Shown here piece by piece: positions 31,748-41,278 of a DNA stretch of 64,000 bases (position 1 is the first letter of the stretch; each line of letters starts with the position of its first letter). The stretch covers positions 1,513,633 to 1,577,632 of the forward strand of contig NZ_KB907784.1 of the NCBI RefSeq assembly GCF_000382185.1, in the 5' to 3' direction. The notes under the pieces are model-generated. The model was not told the DNA's origin. It did not search any database and saw only the letters and a list, made by a program, of their open reading frames with translations. A program made the position numbers and the translations under genes. The stretch comes from Bordetella sp. FB-8. Lineage in GTDB: Bacteria; Pseudomonadota; Gammaproteobacteria; Burkholderiales; Burkholderiaceae_B.

Positions 31748-32551
31748 TCAGTCCGTGCGCAGCAATTCCTCGACGATGACCAGGGCGGCCTCCAGCGTGA
31801 ACTTGCCCGCCTCGACCAAGCCGAGGACCTCGTCCACCGGCATGGCGGCGATCTGAATGACCTCGCCGTCGCGGTTGGTCGGCCGCGCATCGGGGGCTAA
31901 TACGCAGCGGCTGGCCAGCAAGTCTTCCACTTGATAACCTTCGGGCAGGCGGCGCTGCAGGCGCAGGATGGTATGCAGCGGGCCCCGGCCTTGCAGTTGC
32001 GGGGCATCCAGGCCAGCCTCTTCGCCGCATTCGCGCACCAGGGCCAGGTCCAGGCTTTCGCCGCTGCCGACCAGGCCTCCGACCAGCGTGTCCCACATGC
32101 CCGGGTCGGTGGCTTTGTCCAGTGCCCGGCGGGCAACCCACAGACGGCCGTCGGCAGTCCATGCGTTCAGATGCACCGCGCGGGTAAGCAGACCCAAGGG
32201 ACGCATGGCGGCGCGTTCGATCGCGCCCAGCAGTTCGCCGTTGGAATGTATGTCCAGCAATTCGTCGCGCCAACCGCGCAAGCAGCGGGCTTGGCGCAGT
32301 GCCTGCGCGGCCTGCGCCAGCGCTGCGTCGAGCGCCGGCCCGGGTTGCCTGCCCGGCAGCAGCAGCACGATGCCGTCCTCGAGGGCGGCCAGTCCGGCCT
32401 GGCGTAAGGCCGCCTGGGCGGCCGGGGTGATCCAGCCGCAGCGGTGGCCGGCCAGATCCAGCGGCAGGGACCCCTCAGGAGGCGGTTCGCTGGCTTGGGC
32501 GCGCAGGGTGTCGTACAGGGAGATGAGGCGGGCAGGCGGGATGAGATGCAT
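31748..32551 (-). CDS. Nudix hydrolase with N-terminal DUF4743-type region
   Basis: 267 aa. The Nudix box lies at about residues 158-181: GGLVGSGESLDLALVRECGEEAGL, matching G-x5-E-x7-REU-x-EE-x-G-U. The N-terminal ~120 residues resemble the DUF4743 region that accompanies Nudix domains in thiamine-pyrophosphokinase-related proteins of fungi and bacteria. Substrate unknown. Start at 32551 chosen since farther upstream codons fall in a palindrome. Divergent from ctaA. Confidence 0.82.
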   Translation of the reverse strand: MHLIPPARLISLYDTLRAQASEPPPEGSLPLDLAGHRCGWITPAAQAALRQAGLAALEDGIVLLLPGRQPGPALDAALAQAAQALRQARCLRGWRDELLDIHSNGELLGAIERAAMRPLGLLTRAVHLNAWTADGRLWVARRALDKATDPGMWDTLVGGLVGSGESLDLALVRECGEEAGLDAPQLQGRGPLHTILRLQRRLPEGYQVEDLLASRCVLAPDARPTNRDGEVIQIAAMPVDEVLGLVEAGKFTLEAALVIVEELLRTD

Positions 32552-32566
32552 GATGGCGCGGATTTT

Positions 32567-32604
32567 AATGCGTGCGCAGCGGCGCACGCCGCTGCGCACG
32601 CATT
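32567..32604. repeat. 18-bp perfect inverted repeat between Nudix gene and ctaA
   Basis: Arms 32567-32584 and 32587-32604 are exact reverse complements with a 2-base centre. It sits in the 92-bp divergent intergenic region, overlapping the likely promoters or 5' leaders of both genes. Confidence 0.9.
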
Positions 32605-32643
32605 ATTCCGCATTGCGTCAGCTGCCTATGCAAAAATGCGGAC

Positions 32644-33660
32644 ATGGATCGCATCACCCGCATTTACCGCAAGCTGGTTTTTCTGACCTGGTTTCTGACG
32701 CTGGACCTGATCATGTTCGGCGCCTTCGTGCGCCTGACCGATTCCGGGCTGGGCTGTCCCGATTGGCCGGGCTGCTACGGCAGCACCTCGCCCCTGGGCT
32801 CGCTGCCCGAGATCGACCAGGCCGTGCGCACCATGCCCTACGGGCCGGTCTCCCTTTCCAAGGCCTGGATCGAGATGGTGCACCGTTACGTCGGCGCCAC
32901 GCTCGGCTGTCTCATCATCGCCATTCTCTACATGGCCTGGCGCTATCGCCGCCACCTTGGCCGCTCGCCGGCCCTGGCCACGGCGACCCTGGCCGCCGTA
33001 TGCCTGCAGGGCGCCTTCGGCGCCTGGACGGTCACGCACCGGCTCATGCCCGCGGTGGTGACGGCGCACCTGGCCATAGGCCTGATCTTGCTGGGGCTTC
33101 TGACCGCGCTGGCCGCGCGCGAAAAGCCGCATCGGGCGCTGGCGGCCGCGGCCAGGCGATTCAGGCCCTGGGTGGGGGTCGGCCTGTTGCTGCTGTCGCT
33201 GCAGATCCTGCTGGGCGGCTGGGTCAGCACCAACTATGCCGCGCTGGCCTGCATGGACTTTCCCATGTGTCAGGGCGCCTGGGTGCCCCCGATGGATTTC
33301 CGCGATGGCTTCTCGCTGATCCGCGCTCTGGGCGAATTGCCCTCGGGCCAGGCGATCTCCCAGGCGGCGCTGACGGCCATCCACTGGACCCACCGCAATT
33401 TCGCCTTCGTGGTCTTTCTCTATCTGGTTCCCCTGGCCTGGCGGCTGCGCGCCGAGGCGGGGGTGCGCGGACCGGCCACGTTGCTGCTGTGCCTGCTGCT
33501 GGCGCAGCTGCTCACCGGGCTCACCACCATCTTCTTTCAGTGGCCCTTGGCTGTGGCGGTGCTGCACACAGGCGGGGCGGCGGCCATCACGCTGGTCATG
33601 GTTCTGATTCTGGTCCGCCTGGGCACGGCCGGTGGGCCGCCTGTTACATCTGCGAGATAA
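32644..33660 (+). CDS. ctaA: Heme A synthase (COX15/CtaA)
   Basis: 338 aa, about eight membrane helices. Converts heme O to heme A for aa3-type cytochrome oxidase. Conserved features are GAFVRLTDSGLGCPDWPGCYG (about 22-42) with the paired cysteines, EMVHRYVGA with a heme-ligand histidine, TAHLAIGL, AIHWTHRNFAF and AVLHTGGAA with the remaining histidines. The ATG at 32644 begins MDRITRIYRKLV, as in relatives. Followed by ctaB after 12 bp. Confidence 0.95.
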   Translation: MDRITRIYRKLVFLTWFLTLDLIMFGAFVRLTDSGLGCPDWPGCYGSTSPLGSLPEIDQAVRTMPYGPVSLSKAWIEMVHRYVGATLGCLIIAILYMAWRYRRHLGRSPALATATLAAVCLQGAFGAWTVTHRLMPAVVTAHLAIGLILLGLLTALAAREKPHRALAAAARRFRPWVGVGLLLLSLQILLGGWVSTNYAALACMDFPMCQGAWVPPMDFRDGFSLIRALGELPSGQAISQAALTAIHWTHRNFAFVVFLYLVPLAWRLRAEAGVRGPATLLLCLLLAQLLTGLTTIFFQWPLAVAVLHTGGAAAITLVMVLILVRLGTAGGPPVTSAR

Positions 33661-33672
33661 AATAACGGCATC

Positions 33673-34572
33673 ATGACCGCCGCCGCCACTCAATCTTCTC
33701 AAGGCCTGCTGCGTCAGTACTTGGTGCTGACCAAGCCCAGGGTCACGCAGCTGGCCGTCTTCTGTGCGGTCATCGGCATGTTCCTGGCAGTGCCTGGCCT
33801 GCCGCGCTGGGAAAGCGTGGTCTACGGCGTGTTGGGCATTTGGCTGCTGGCCGCCGCGGCCTTCGCCATCAACTGCCTCATCGAACAGGAAGTCGACGCC
33901 CGCATGACGCGCACGGCGCGGCGCGCCACGGCTCAGGGGACCATCGCCGCCTACCAGGTCCTCGGACTCTCGGGCCTGCTGGGCGGCGTGGGCATGCTGG
34001 TGCTCTACCTGCTGGTCAACCCGCTCACCATGTGGCTGACCTTCGCCACTTTCGTGGGCTATGCCATCATCTACACGGTCATTCTCAAGCCGCACACCTC
34101 GCAGAACATCGTCATCGGCGGCCTGGCCGGCGCCATGCCGCCAGCGCTGGGCTGGGCGGCCGTGGCCCATGCCGTGCCGGTCCAGGCCTGGCTGCTGGTG
34201 CTCATCATCTTCGTCTGGACGCCGCCGCATTTCTGGGCCCTGGCCCTGTACCGCGAGCAGGACTACATCAAGTCCGGCCTGCCTATGCTGCCGGTCACGC
34301 ACGGCCGGCGCCATACCCAGCTGCAGATCCTGCTCTACAGCGTGGGCCTGTTCATCGTGTCGCTGCTACCCTACGCCGTCCACATGAACGGCTTGCCCTA
34401 TCTACTGTGCGCGGTGGTGCTCAGCGGCCTGTTCCTGCGGCATGCCTGGCGCCTGTTCCGGCACTACAGCGACGCGCAGGCGCGTCGCCTGTTCCGTTAT
34501 TCCATCGTGTATTTGTCGCTGTTGTTCGCTGCCTTGCTCGTGGACCACTGGATCGGACTGCTGCTTGCATGA
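33673..34572 (+). CDS. ctaB: Heme O synthase / protoheme IX farnesyltransferase
   Basis: 299 aa with 8-9 membrane helices. UbiA-family prenyltransferase that farnesylates heme b. The first acidic motif is [18 protein letters not shown] (about 74-91); the second conserved segment is [29 protein letters not shown]. It works just before CtaA in heme A synthesis. Its TGA overlaps the ATG of the SCO gene. Confidence 0.96.
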   Translation: MTAAATQSSQGLLRQYLVLTKPRVTQLAVFCAVIGMFLAVPGLPRWESVVYGVLGIWLLAAAAFAINCLIEQEVDARMTRTARRATAQGTIAAYQVLGLSGLLGGVGMLVLYLLVNPLTMWLTFATFVGYAIIYTVILKPHTSQNIVIGGLAGAMPPALGWAAVAHAVPVQAWLLVLIIFVWTPPHFWALALYREQDYIKSGLPMLPVTHGRRHTQLQILLYSVGLFIVSLLPYAVHMNGLPYLLCAVVLSGLFLRHAWRLFRHYSDAQARRLFRYSIVYLSLLFAALLVDHWIGLLLA

Positions 34573-35210
34573 TGATGCCGACGAAAGAACCGACCGTCTC
34601 CGGTCGCCGCCGCGCGCTGCGCATCGCGGCATCGGGCGCCCTGGTGCTGTCCATGCCTTGGGCGTTGGCCGCCTGCGGCGATAAAGGCCCGGCTTTCAAG
34701 GGCAGCGACATCACGGGCACGCACCTGGGCAAGGACTGGACCCTCACCGATTTCAACGGCCAGCCGCGCACGCTGGCTAGTTTTGCCGGCAAGGTGGTCG
34801 TCGTGTTCTTCGGTTATACCCAGTGTCCCGACGTCTGCCCGACTTCGCTGGCCGAGTTGGCCGACGTGATGCACAAGCTCGGCCCCGATGCCGACAAAGT
34901 GCAGGTGCTTTTCATCACGGTCGATCCCGGCCGCGACACGGCCGAGGTGCTCAAGCAGTACGCGACCGCGTTCGATCCGCGTTTTCTGGCCCTGCGCGGC
35001 ACGGCCGAGGAAACCCGCAAGGCCGCGGCGGCCTTCAAGGCCTACTACGCCAAGGTGCCGGGCAAGAGCGGCGCGGCCGATGACTACACCATGGATCACA
35101 CGGCGGCGTTCTACTTGTTCGACACCAAGGGCCAGGCGCGCGTGCTCGCCAACCACGATGCCAGCGCCGACGATCTGGTGCATGACATCAAGATCCTGCT
35201 CAAGAGTTGA
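34569..35210 (+). CDS. SCO1/SenC-family copper chaperone lipoprotein
   Basis: 213 aa. Basic N-terminus, hydrophobic stretch and lipobox LAAC (Cys36) indicate a membrane-tethered periplasmic lipoprotein. The thioredoxin fold has the copper-binding CPDVC (Cys86 and Cys90) and the distal His177 in MDHTAAF. It delivers copper to the CuA site of cytochrome oxidase. Three consecutive ATG codons (34569, 34572, 34575) are possible starts; the first overlaps the ctaB stop. Confidence 0.93.
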   Translation: MMMPTKEPTVSGRRRALRIAASGALVLSMPWALAACGDKGPAFKGSDITGTHLGKDWTLTDFNGQPRTLASFAGKVVVVFFGYTQCPDVCPTSLAELADVMHKLGPDADKVQVLFITVDPGRDTAEVLKQYATAFDPRFLALRGTAEETRKAAAAFKAYYAKVPGKSGAADDYTMDHTAAFYLFDTKGQARVLANHDASADDLVHDIKILLKS

Positions 35211-35212
35211 GA

Positions 35213-35431
35213 TCAGTCCGTGGCGTCGCGCCAGGATTGGTAGGCGGCCAGCGCGGCAAGCGGCAGTTCCTCGGCGCCGATATCGGGCCGATGGCCGATG
35301 ATCATCAGTGCATAGGGCGCGGCCAGCGCGGCCGCCTGCGGGCACAGGCGCGACTCCTCGCCTTGCGAGGGTACGCGCTTGCGCCAGTAATTGATGGCCT
35401 CTTCGATCTGGGGCAAGGTGATGCGTTCCAT
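35213..35431 (-). CDS. DUF3717 family small protein
   Basis: 72 aa. Recognised as the DUF3717 family common in Burkholderiales: it begins MERITLPQIEEAINYWRKRVPS and has LCPQAAALAAPYALMIIGHR. No enzymatic motif is visible and the function is unknown. It is convergent with the SCO gene, whose stop is two bases away. Confidence 0.8.
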   Translation of the reverse strand: MERITLPQIEEAINYWRKRVPSQGEESRLCPQAAALAAPYALMIIGHRPDIGAEELPLAALAAYQSWRDATD

Positions 35432-35496
35432 CCCGCCATTGTCCCAGAAACGGGCGTAATATCGTTCGGCAGCTCAACAAGAGACAAGGAGACAAC

Positions 35497-36123
35497 ATGT
35501 CCGATTCCAGCCATACCAATCCTTTCGTGCTGCCTGGCCTGGGGCAGCCATCCGATGCGTCCGGCAATCCCTTCCTGGCCAGCATGGATATGATGCGCCA
35601 GGCCTGGGCCGGCCTGGCAGGCCAGGGCGGTTTTTCGCAAGTGCTGCCCATGGGGCCGACCATGGACGTCGAGGAACTGGATCGCCGCATCGCCGAGTTG
35701 CGTTCGGTCGAAAGCTGGCTGCGCATGAATCTGTCCATGCTCGACAGCGCCATCCAGGGTATGGAGGTGCAGCGCGCCACCATCACGACCCTGAAGTCCT
35801 TCGTCGGCAAGATGTCCGGCATGGATCCCCTGGCCGCCAAGCCGCAGGAAGCGAGCACGCCGCTGGACGATGCCGCGCAGTCGGCCTCGGCCTGGTGGAA
35901 CCTGCTGCAGCAGCAGTTCAGCAATATCGCCGCAGCCACGGCCGCAGGCATACCCGGCACCGAGCAGGCTGCCGCGGCCGCGACCGAGCCGCCACCCAAG
36001 AAGGCCGGGCCGCGTCAGGCCGAGCCGCGTCAGGCCGAGCCGCGCAAGGCCGCTCCGCGTAAGTCTGCCCCGCGTAAGTCTGCGCCGCGCAAGACAGCCG
36101 CCTCCTCATCCAATCAATCCTGA
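35497..36123 (+). CDS. PhaM-like polyhydroxyalkanoate granule regulatory protein
   Basis: 208 aa. The central helix region ([40 protein letters not shown], about 57-96) is the PhaM signature; the family activates PHA synthase and links granules to DNA. The C-terminus is made of six five-residue units rich in Pro, Arg, Lys and Ala, which give a strongly basic tail, like the DNA-binding tail of PhaM. AAGGAG precedes the start. The exact role here is inferred from the family. Confidence 0.82.
   Translation: MSDSSHTNPFVLPGLGQPSDASGNPFLASMDMMRQAWAGLAGQGGFSQVLPMGPTMDVEELDRRIAELRSVESWLRMNLSMLDSAIQGMEVQRATITTLKSFVGKMSGMDPLAAKPQEASTPLDDAAQSASAWWNLLQQQFSNIAAATAAGIPGTEQAAAAATEPPPKKAGPRQAEPRQAEPRKAAPRKSAPRKSAPRKTAASSSNQS
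36004..36093 (+). repeat. Six 15-bp tandem units in the PhaM-like gene
   Basis: Codons 170-199 read [30 protein letters not shown]: a degenerate 15-bp minisatellite that lengthens the basic C-terminal tail in frame. Confidence 0.85.
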
Positions 36124-36149
36124 TTTCAGCGTTTCTCACCAAGTCTTCC

Positions 36150-37520
36150 ATGCTCAATGTCGTAATCCTTGCTGCCGGTCTGGGCAAGCGTATGAAATCC
36201 GACCTGCCCAAAGTGCTGCACACCTTGGCGGGCCGCCCTATGTTGGGTCACGTGCTCGATAGTGCGCGCCAGCTCGATCCGGCGCGCATCACGGTGGTCG
36301 TGGGCCACGGCGCCGAACGCGTGCGCGCGCAATATGAAGGCGAACCCGATCTGTGCTTTGCCTTGCAGCAGCCGCAGCAGGGCACCGGCCACGCTGTGCA
36401 GCAGGCGGTGCCGCAGCTGCTCGAAGGCGATACGAACGACGTCACGCTGGTGCTCTACGGCGACGTGCCGCTGGTGCAGCCCGAGACGCTCAGGCGCCTG
36501 CTGACCGCGCGCGGTCAGGGCGTGGCCGTGCTTACCGAGATCCTGGCCGATGCCACCGGCTATGGCCGCATCATGCGCGGCGCCGACGGCAAGGTGCTGC
36601 GCATCGTCGAGCACAAGGACGCGAGCGAGGCCGAACTGGCTGTCCACGAGGTCAACACCGGCATGCTGGCCGCGCCCACGGCCCGATTGAAAGACTGGCT
36701 GGGCCGCATCGGCAACCGCAACGCCCAGGGCGAGTACTACCTTACCGACATCGTCGGCCTGGCTGTGGCCGACGGCGTACCCGTGCAGGCCGCGCACCCG
36801 GCCGCCGCCTGGGAGACCCTGGGCGTGAACAGCCGCGCGCAGCAGGTCCAACTCGAACGCGCCTGGCAGCGCGAACAGGCGCGGCGCCAGCTTGAAGCGG
36901 GCGTCACGCTGGCGGACTCCGAGCGCTTTGACGTGCGCGGCAGTCTGATCTGCGGACGCGACGTCTTCATTGACGTGGGTTGTGTGTTCGAGGGCCTGGT
37001 CGAATTGGGCGACGGGGTGCAGGTCGGGCCCTACAGCGTGCTGCGCAACATGACCGTCGCGGCCGGCGCCCGCATCGAAGCCTACAGCCACCTGGACGAT
37101 GCGCGCGTCGGCCGCGATGCCCGCATCGGCCCGTATGCGCGTCTGCGCCCGGGCACCACGCTTGCCGACGGCGTGCACATCGGCAATTTCGTCGAGGTCA
37201 AGAACAGCGCGGTGGGCAAGGACAGCAAGGCCAACCACCTGAGCTACGTGGGCGATGCCGACGTGGGCGAGCGCGTCAACATCGGCGCCGGCACCATCAC
37301 CTGCAACTATGACGGCGCCAACAAATGGCGCACCGTCATCGAAGACGACGTCCACATCGGCTCCGATTCCCAGTTGATCGCGCCCATACGCGTGGGCCGC
37401 GGCGCCACGCTGGCGGCCGGCACGACGCTCAGGCGCGACGCGCCGCCCGACCAGCTCACGCTTTCCGGTTCCAAGCAGCGCAGCGTCGAAGGCTGGAAGC
37501 GTCCCACCAAGAAGAAATGA
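36150..37520 (+). CDS. glmU: Bifunctional GlmU (GlcN-1-P acetyltransferase / GlcNAc-1-P uridyltransferase)
   Basis: 456 aa. N-terminal nucleotidyltransferase domain with [18 protein letters not shown] (about 7-24), [10 protein letters not shown] and YGDVPLV. The C-terminal left-handed beta-helix has hexapeptide repeats (for example VGPYSVLRN and [10 protein letters not shown]) and the acetyltransferase site NFVEVKN and [12 protein letters not shown]. It makes UDP-GlcNAc for peptidoglycan and LPS. The stop overlaps the MFS start (ATGA). Confidence 0.97.
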   Translation: MLNVVILAAGLGKRMKSDLPKVLHTLAGRPMLGHVLDSARQLDPARITVVVGHGAERVRAQYEGEPDLCFALQQPQQGTGHAVQQAVPQLLEGDTNDVTLVLYGDVPLVQPETLRRLLTARGQGVAVLTEILADATGYGRIMRGADGKVLRIVEHKDASEAELAVHEVNTGMLAAPTARLKDWLGRIGNRNAQGEYYLTDIVGLAVADGVPVQAAHPAAAWETLGVNSRAQQVQLERAWQREQARRQLEAGVTLADSERFDVRGSLICGRDVFIDVGCVFEGLVELGDGVQVGPYSVLRNMTVAAGARIEAYSHLDDARVGRDARIGPYARLRPGTTLADGVHIGNFVEVKNSAVGKDSKANHLSYVGDADVGERVNIGAGTITCNYDGANKWRTVIEDDVHIGSDSQLIAPIRVGRGATLAAGTTLRRDAPPDQLTLSGSKQRSVEGWKRPTKKK

Positions 37521-38893
37521 CCGAAGCAGTCCATACCGCGCGCGCGCCGTCGCAGGACGGGTTGCCCGCGCCGCGCCGCTACTGGGCGGCAGCGACCCTG
37601 CTGTGCGGCATCAGCCTCACTGTGCTGGACACCACCATCGTCAACGTCGCGCTGCCCACCATCGCCGCAAATCTGGGCGAGCCGGCATCGAGCATGGTTT
37701 GGGTGGTCAATTCCTACAGCCTGACCATCGTGATGTTCCTGCTGCTCATGGCCGCTCTGGCCGAGCGGCTGGGTTTCAAGCGCCTGTTCACCTTCGGCGT
37801 GGTGGCCTTCATGCTGTCTTCGCTGGGCTGCGCCCTGTCCACGACGCTGTGGCAGCTGAACCTGGCGCGCGTCTGCCAGGGTGTCGGGGCCGCCACGTTG
37901 ATGTGCATGTTCGGCGGCATGGTGCGCAACATCTATCCCAGCCGTCATCTCGGGCGCGGGGTCAGTCTGAACGCCACGGTGGTCGCGCTGATGTCGGTGC
38001 TGGGGCCGTCCATCGGTTCGCTGATCGTCTCCGTGGCCTCCTGGCGCTGGATTTTCGCGGTGAACGTGCCGGTGAGCCTGGTGCTCCTGATGGGCATCCG
38101 CACGCTGCCCGATGTGCCGCGCATCAAGGGGCCGATCGATGTGCCCAGCGCCTTGTTGTCCATGGCGGCCATGGCGGCTTTCATCATCGGGGTCGACGAT
38201 CTGACCGCGAATTTTCCCAAGGCTCTGTTGCTGATCGCCGCCGCCGTGGCACTGACCATGGTCCTGGTGCGCCGCGCGAACGGGCAGCAGGCGCCGCTGG
38301 TGCCCATTGACCTGCTGCGCATCAGGCCGCTGGGCTATGCCGTGGCGGCGTCGGTCTGCACCTTCGCGGCGCAGACCGCGGCCTATGTGTCGCTGCCGTT
38401 TTACTTCCTGCACGAACTGGGCCGCGCGCAATGGCAACTGGGCATGCTGATGGCCGCCTGGCCCATCGGTACCGCGGCGATCGCGGTGCTGGCCGGTCGC
38501 CTGGCCGACCGTTATTCGGCGGCCCTGCTCAGCGGCCTGGGCGCGGGGGCCATGGCGATCGCGCTGGTCGGGGTTGCCCTGCTGCCGCACGGCGCATCCA
38601 ACAAGACGGTCATGGGCGTCATGTTTTTGGCCGGCTTGGGTTTCGGCTTCTTCCAGACGCCCAACAACCGCGCCATGCTGGGGGCGGCGCCGATCGAGCG
38701 CAGCGGCGCGGCCGGCGGCGTGCAGTCCGCCACCCGGGTATTCGGGCAGAGCCTGGGCACGGCGCTGGTGGCGGTGGCCTATGGCCTGAATCTGGCACAC
38801 GGCTCGACCATGGCGCTGATCCTGGCCGCGGCCTGCGCCGTGCTGGCGGTGGGTGTGAACACCGTGCGTTCGGCCAGGCTGTCGATCCTGTAG
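37517..38893 (+). CDS. MFS transporter, DHA2 (EmrB/QacA-like) drug-efflux family
   Basis: 458 aa with about 14 membrane helices. Typical motifs: [14 protein letters not shown] in TM1 (motif D1), [12 protein letters not shown] in loop 2-3, and [27 protein letters not shown] (motif C region). It probably exports toxic compounds by proton antiport; substrate not predictable. Its ATG overlaps the glmU stop by 4 bp, so expression may be coupled, although no functional link is evident. Confidence 0.9.
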   Translation: MTEAVHTARAPSQDGLPAPRRYWAAATLLCGISLTVLDTTIVNVALPTIAANLGEPASSMVWVVNSYSLTIVMFLLLMAALAERLGFKRLFTFGVVAFMLSSLGCALSTTLWQLNLARVCQGVGAATLMCMFGGMVRNIYPSRHLGRGVSLNATVVALMSVLGPSIGSLIVSVASWRWIFAVNVPVSLVLLMGIRTLPDVPRIKGPIDVPSALLSMAAMAAFIIGVDDLTANFPKALLLIAAAVALTMVLVRRANGQQAPLVPIDLLRIRPLGYAVAASVCTFAAQTAAYVSLPFYFLHELGRAQWQLGMLMAAWPIGTAAIAVLAGRLADRYSAALLSGLGAGAMAIALVGVALLPHGASNKTVMGVMFLAGLGFGFFQTPNNRAMLGAAPIERSGAAGGVQSATRVFGQSLGTALVAVAYGLNLAHGSTMALILAAACAVLAVGVNTVRSARLSIL

Positions 38894-38953
38894 CCCCCGG
38901 CCCGGCCATCCCCGCACAGGCCGCGGCTGTCATGATCGTGTAGATAGGGAACC

Positions 38954-38959
38954 TATAAT
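38954..38959 (+). promoter_or_regulatory. Candidate -10 box for ugd
   Basis: An exact TATAAT lies 52 bp before the ugd ATG. The -35 region at the expected distance (CATGAT or TCATGA around 38930-38936) is weak. Confidence 0.4.
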
Positions 38960-39010
38960 CGGCCCATACTGGCGGCGATGGATCCGCCGCGATCGTATCG
39001 AGGCGCTTGC

Positions 39011-40333
39011 ATGAAAATCACCGTGGTGGGAACGGGGTATGTCGGACTGGTAACTGGCGTGTGCCTGGCCGAAATGGGCAACCAGGTCATGTGCCTGGAT
39101 ACCGACGCCGCCAAGGTGGCCCTGTTGCGCCAGGGCGGCATTCCCATCTACGAGCCGGGCCTGCAGGAAATGGTGGCGCGCAATGCCGGGGACGGCCGCC
39201 TGTTCTTCACCGATGACGTGGCCGCCAGCGTGGCCTTCGGCGACCTGCAATTCATCGCCGTGGGCACGCCGCCCGGTGAGGAGGGCTCGGCCGATCTGCA
39301 ATACGTGCTGGTTGCCGCGCGCAATATCGCGCGCTACATGAACGAGTCCAAGATCGTCATCGACAAGTCCACCGTGCCTGTGGGTACTGCCGACCGCGTG
39401 CGCCAGGCCATGCAGCAGGTGCTGGCCGAGCGCGGCGTGAACATTGCCTTCAGCGTGGCCTCCAATCCGGAATTCCTCAAGGAAGGCGCGGCGATCGCCG
39501 ACTTCATGAGTCCCGACCGCATCATCGTGGGCGCCGACGAAGAGCACACCATCGGCGTCATGCGCAGGCTGTACGCGCCGTTTCAGCGTACCCACGAACG
39601 CTTGATGGTGATGGACGTGCGCTCGGCCGAGCTGGCCAAGTATGCAGCCAACGCCATGCTGGCCACGCGCATCTCTTTCATGAATGAAATGGCCAACCTG
39701 GCCGAGGCGCTGGGCGCCGACATCGAGCAGGTGCGCCGCGGCATCGGCGCCGATCCGCGTATTGGCCATCATTTCCTGTATCCCGGCGCGGGCTATGGCG
39801 GCTCGTGCTTTCCCAAGGACGTGCAGGCACTGGTTCACATGGGAGCGCAGCATCGGGTGCCCATGCGCGTCATCCAGGCGGTTGAAGAAGCCAACCAGGG
39901 ACAGAAGCACCGCCTGTCCGAGAAGGTGACGCAGCGCTTCGGCGCGGACCTGTCAGGGCGCCGTTTCGCCTTGTGGGGCCTGGCTTTCAAGCCCAATACC
40001 GACGATATGCGCGCCGCGCCCAGCCTGGATGTGATCGCCGACCTGACCGCGCGCGGCGCGCAGGTCAGCGCCTACGATCCCGTGGCCATGAAGGCCGCGG
40101 CCGATCCGCTGCGGGCCTATCCGTGCGCATCCCTGGCACAGGACATGTATGCCGCGCTCGACGGCGCCGATGCCCTGCTCATCGTCACCGAATGGAAAGT
40201 GTTCCGCGCCCCCGACCTGGCGCGCGTCAAATCCCTGCTCAAGTCGCCGGTCATCTTCGACGGCCGCAACCTGTACGAGCCGGCCGAGATGAAAGAACAG
40301 GGCTTCCAATACCAGGGTATCGGCCGGGTGTGA
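39011..40333 (+). CDS. ugd: UDP-glucose 6-dehydrogenase
   Basis: 440 aa. N-terminal Rossmann motif [19 protein letters not shown] (NAD binding), catalytic Cys266 in GGSCFPKD, the conserved EFLKEGAAI and the C-terminal [13 protein letters not shown]. Oxidises UDP-glucose to UDP-glucuronate, a precursor for LPS, capsule or aminoarabinose sugars. It heads the polysaccharide cluster that follows. Start chosen at the first residue of the Rossmann fold; a shorter leader upstream is not conserved. Confidence 0.96.
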   Translation: MKITVVGTGYVGLVTGVCLAEMGNQVMCLDTDAAKVALLRQGGIPIYEPGLQEMVARNAGDGRLFFTDDVAASVAFGDLQFIAVGTPPGEEGSADLQYVLVAARNIARYMNESKIVIDKSTVPVGTADRVRQAMQQVLAERGVNIAFSVASNPEFLKEGAAIADFMSPDRIIVGADEEHTIGVMRRLYAPFQRTHERLMVMDVRSAELAKYAANAMLATRISFMNEMANLAEALGADIEQVRRGIGADPRIGHHFLYPGAGYGGSCFPKDVQALVHMGAQHRVPMRVIQAVEEANQGQKHRLSEKVTQRFGADLSGRRFALWGLAFKPNTDDMRAAPSLDVIADLTARGAQVSAYDPVAMKAAADPLRAYPCASLAQDMYAALDGADALLIVTEWKVFRAPDLARVKSLLKSPVIFDGRNLYEPAEMKEQGFQYQGIGRV

Positions 40334-40346
40334 TGGATCGCCGGGC

Positions 40347-41273
40347 CTACCGGTCCGGCGCGTCGCCGTCCTTCAGCGACGCGGTATGCACCAGCTGCGA
40401 CGGCAGGTCCGGTTCCCAGGCCTGAAGGTCTTCTGTCGGGTACAGGCCGAAAGCGTAGATCACACGCTTGAGCCGGCTCTTGAGGCCGGGGCGCGGCACG
40501 TTTGGCAGCCCATGCGCGGCGTCCGTCGCCGTGCGGGCCACATAGTTGTTCTTGAAGTCGCTCTGCGAGATGCCCCACTTGAGCAGGAACTCGCGCCCGC
40601 CCCGGTTGCGGCGGATGCGGCCCGTGGTGCGGGTGCCGAAGTGGTAGATGCGGCTGGCTCCGACCGAACGGAACACCCGGCAGCCGACCAGCCACAGCTT
40701 CATCAGGAAGTCGTCGTCGCTGCTCATGCCGGGGCCGAACTCGATGCTGTAGCCCCCGACCCGCAGCCAGAGTTCGCGGCTGACCAGCGTCGGCTGCTGC
40801 GCAATGCCGTCGCGGTCGGCGATGGTCATCCGCGCCGCGAAGGCCAGCATGCCCGCTTCGTCGAAATTGTCCGGGCCGGCGCCGAAGTCGGCCACCGTGA
40901 TGGTGGCGTTGCCGGTATCGGTGGGCTCGATGAGCACCGAAGCCAGATAGGCCGGCTTGCCGCCCAGCCCGCGCAATGCCTCGACAAACGCCGTGTCCCA
41001 TCCCGGCGTGCAGAACATGTCGTCGTTCATGAACAGGATCCAATCGCGCGTGGCCAGCCGCGCGACCTCGTTCAGGGCCAGGCATACGCCCACGTTGCCG
41101 CGGCTCCACGTATGGCGTATTGCCTGTTCGCGCACCCATTGGAGCGTCCCGTCGCTGCCGTCGTTGACGTGCACCAGGATCTCGTGCTCGAAAGCGCAAT
41201 GGCGCCGGATGCTGTCGATGCACAGCTTCAGATACGGCAGGTTGTTCCAGGTCGGAATCAGAATGCTGAACAT
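40347..41273 (-). CDS. Family 2 glycosyltransferase
   Basis: 308 aa. The N-terminus MFSILIPTWNNLPYLKLCIDS, HVNDGSDGTLQWV and the metal-binding ILFMNDDMF (DD about residue 84-85) define a GT-A fold. A conserved GPGMSSDDDFLMKLW carries the likely catalytic aspartates. It is a clear paralogue of the transferase at 43796-44638 (same N-terminus and SSD-DF motif), so the pair probably arose by duplication. It most likely builds LPS core oligosaccharide. Located 5 bp from the O-antigen-ligase-like gene upstream on the same strand. Confidence 0.88.
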   Translation of the reverse strand: MFSILIPTWNNLPYLKLCIDSIRRHCAFEHEILVHVNDGSDGTLQWVREQAIRHTWSRGNVGVCLALNEVARLATRDWILFMNDDMFCTPGWDTAFVEALRGLGGKPAYLASVLIEPTDTGNATITVADFGAGPDNFDEAGMLAFAARMTIADRDGIAQQPTLVSRELWLRVGGYSIEFGPGMSSDDDFLMKLWLVGCRVFRSVGASRIYHFGTRTTGRIRRNRGGREFLLKWGISQSDFKNNYVARTATDAAHGLPNVPRPGLKSRLKRVIYAFGLYPTEDLQAWEPDLPSQLVHTASLKDGDAPDR

Positions 41274-41278
41274 GGCGG

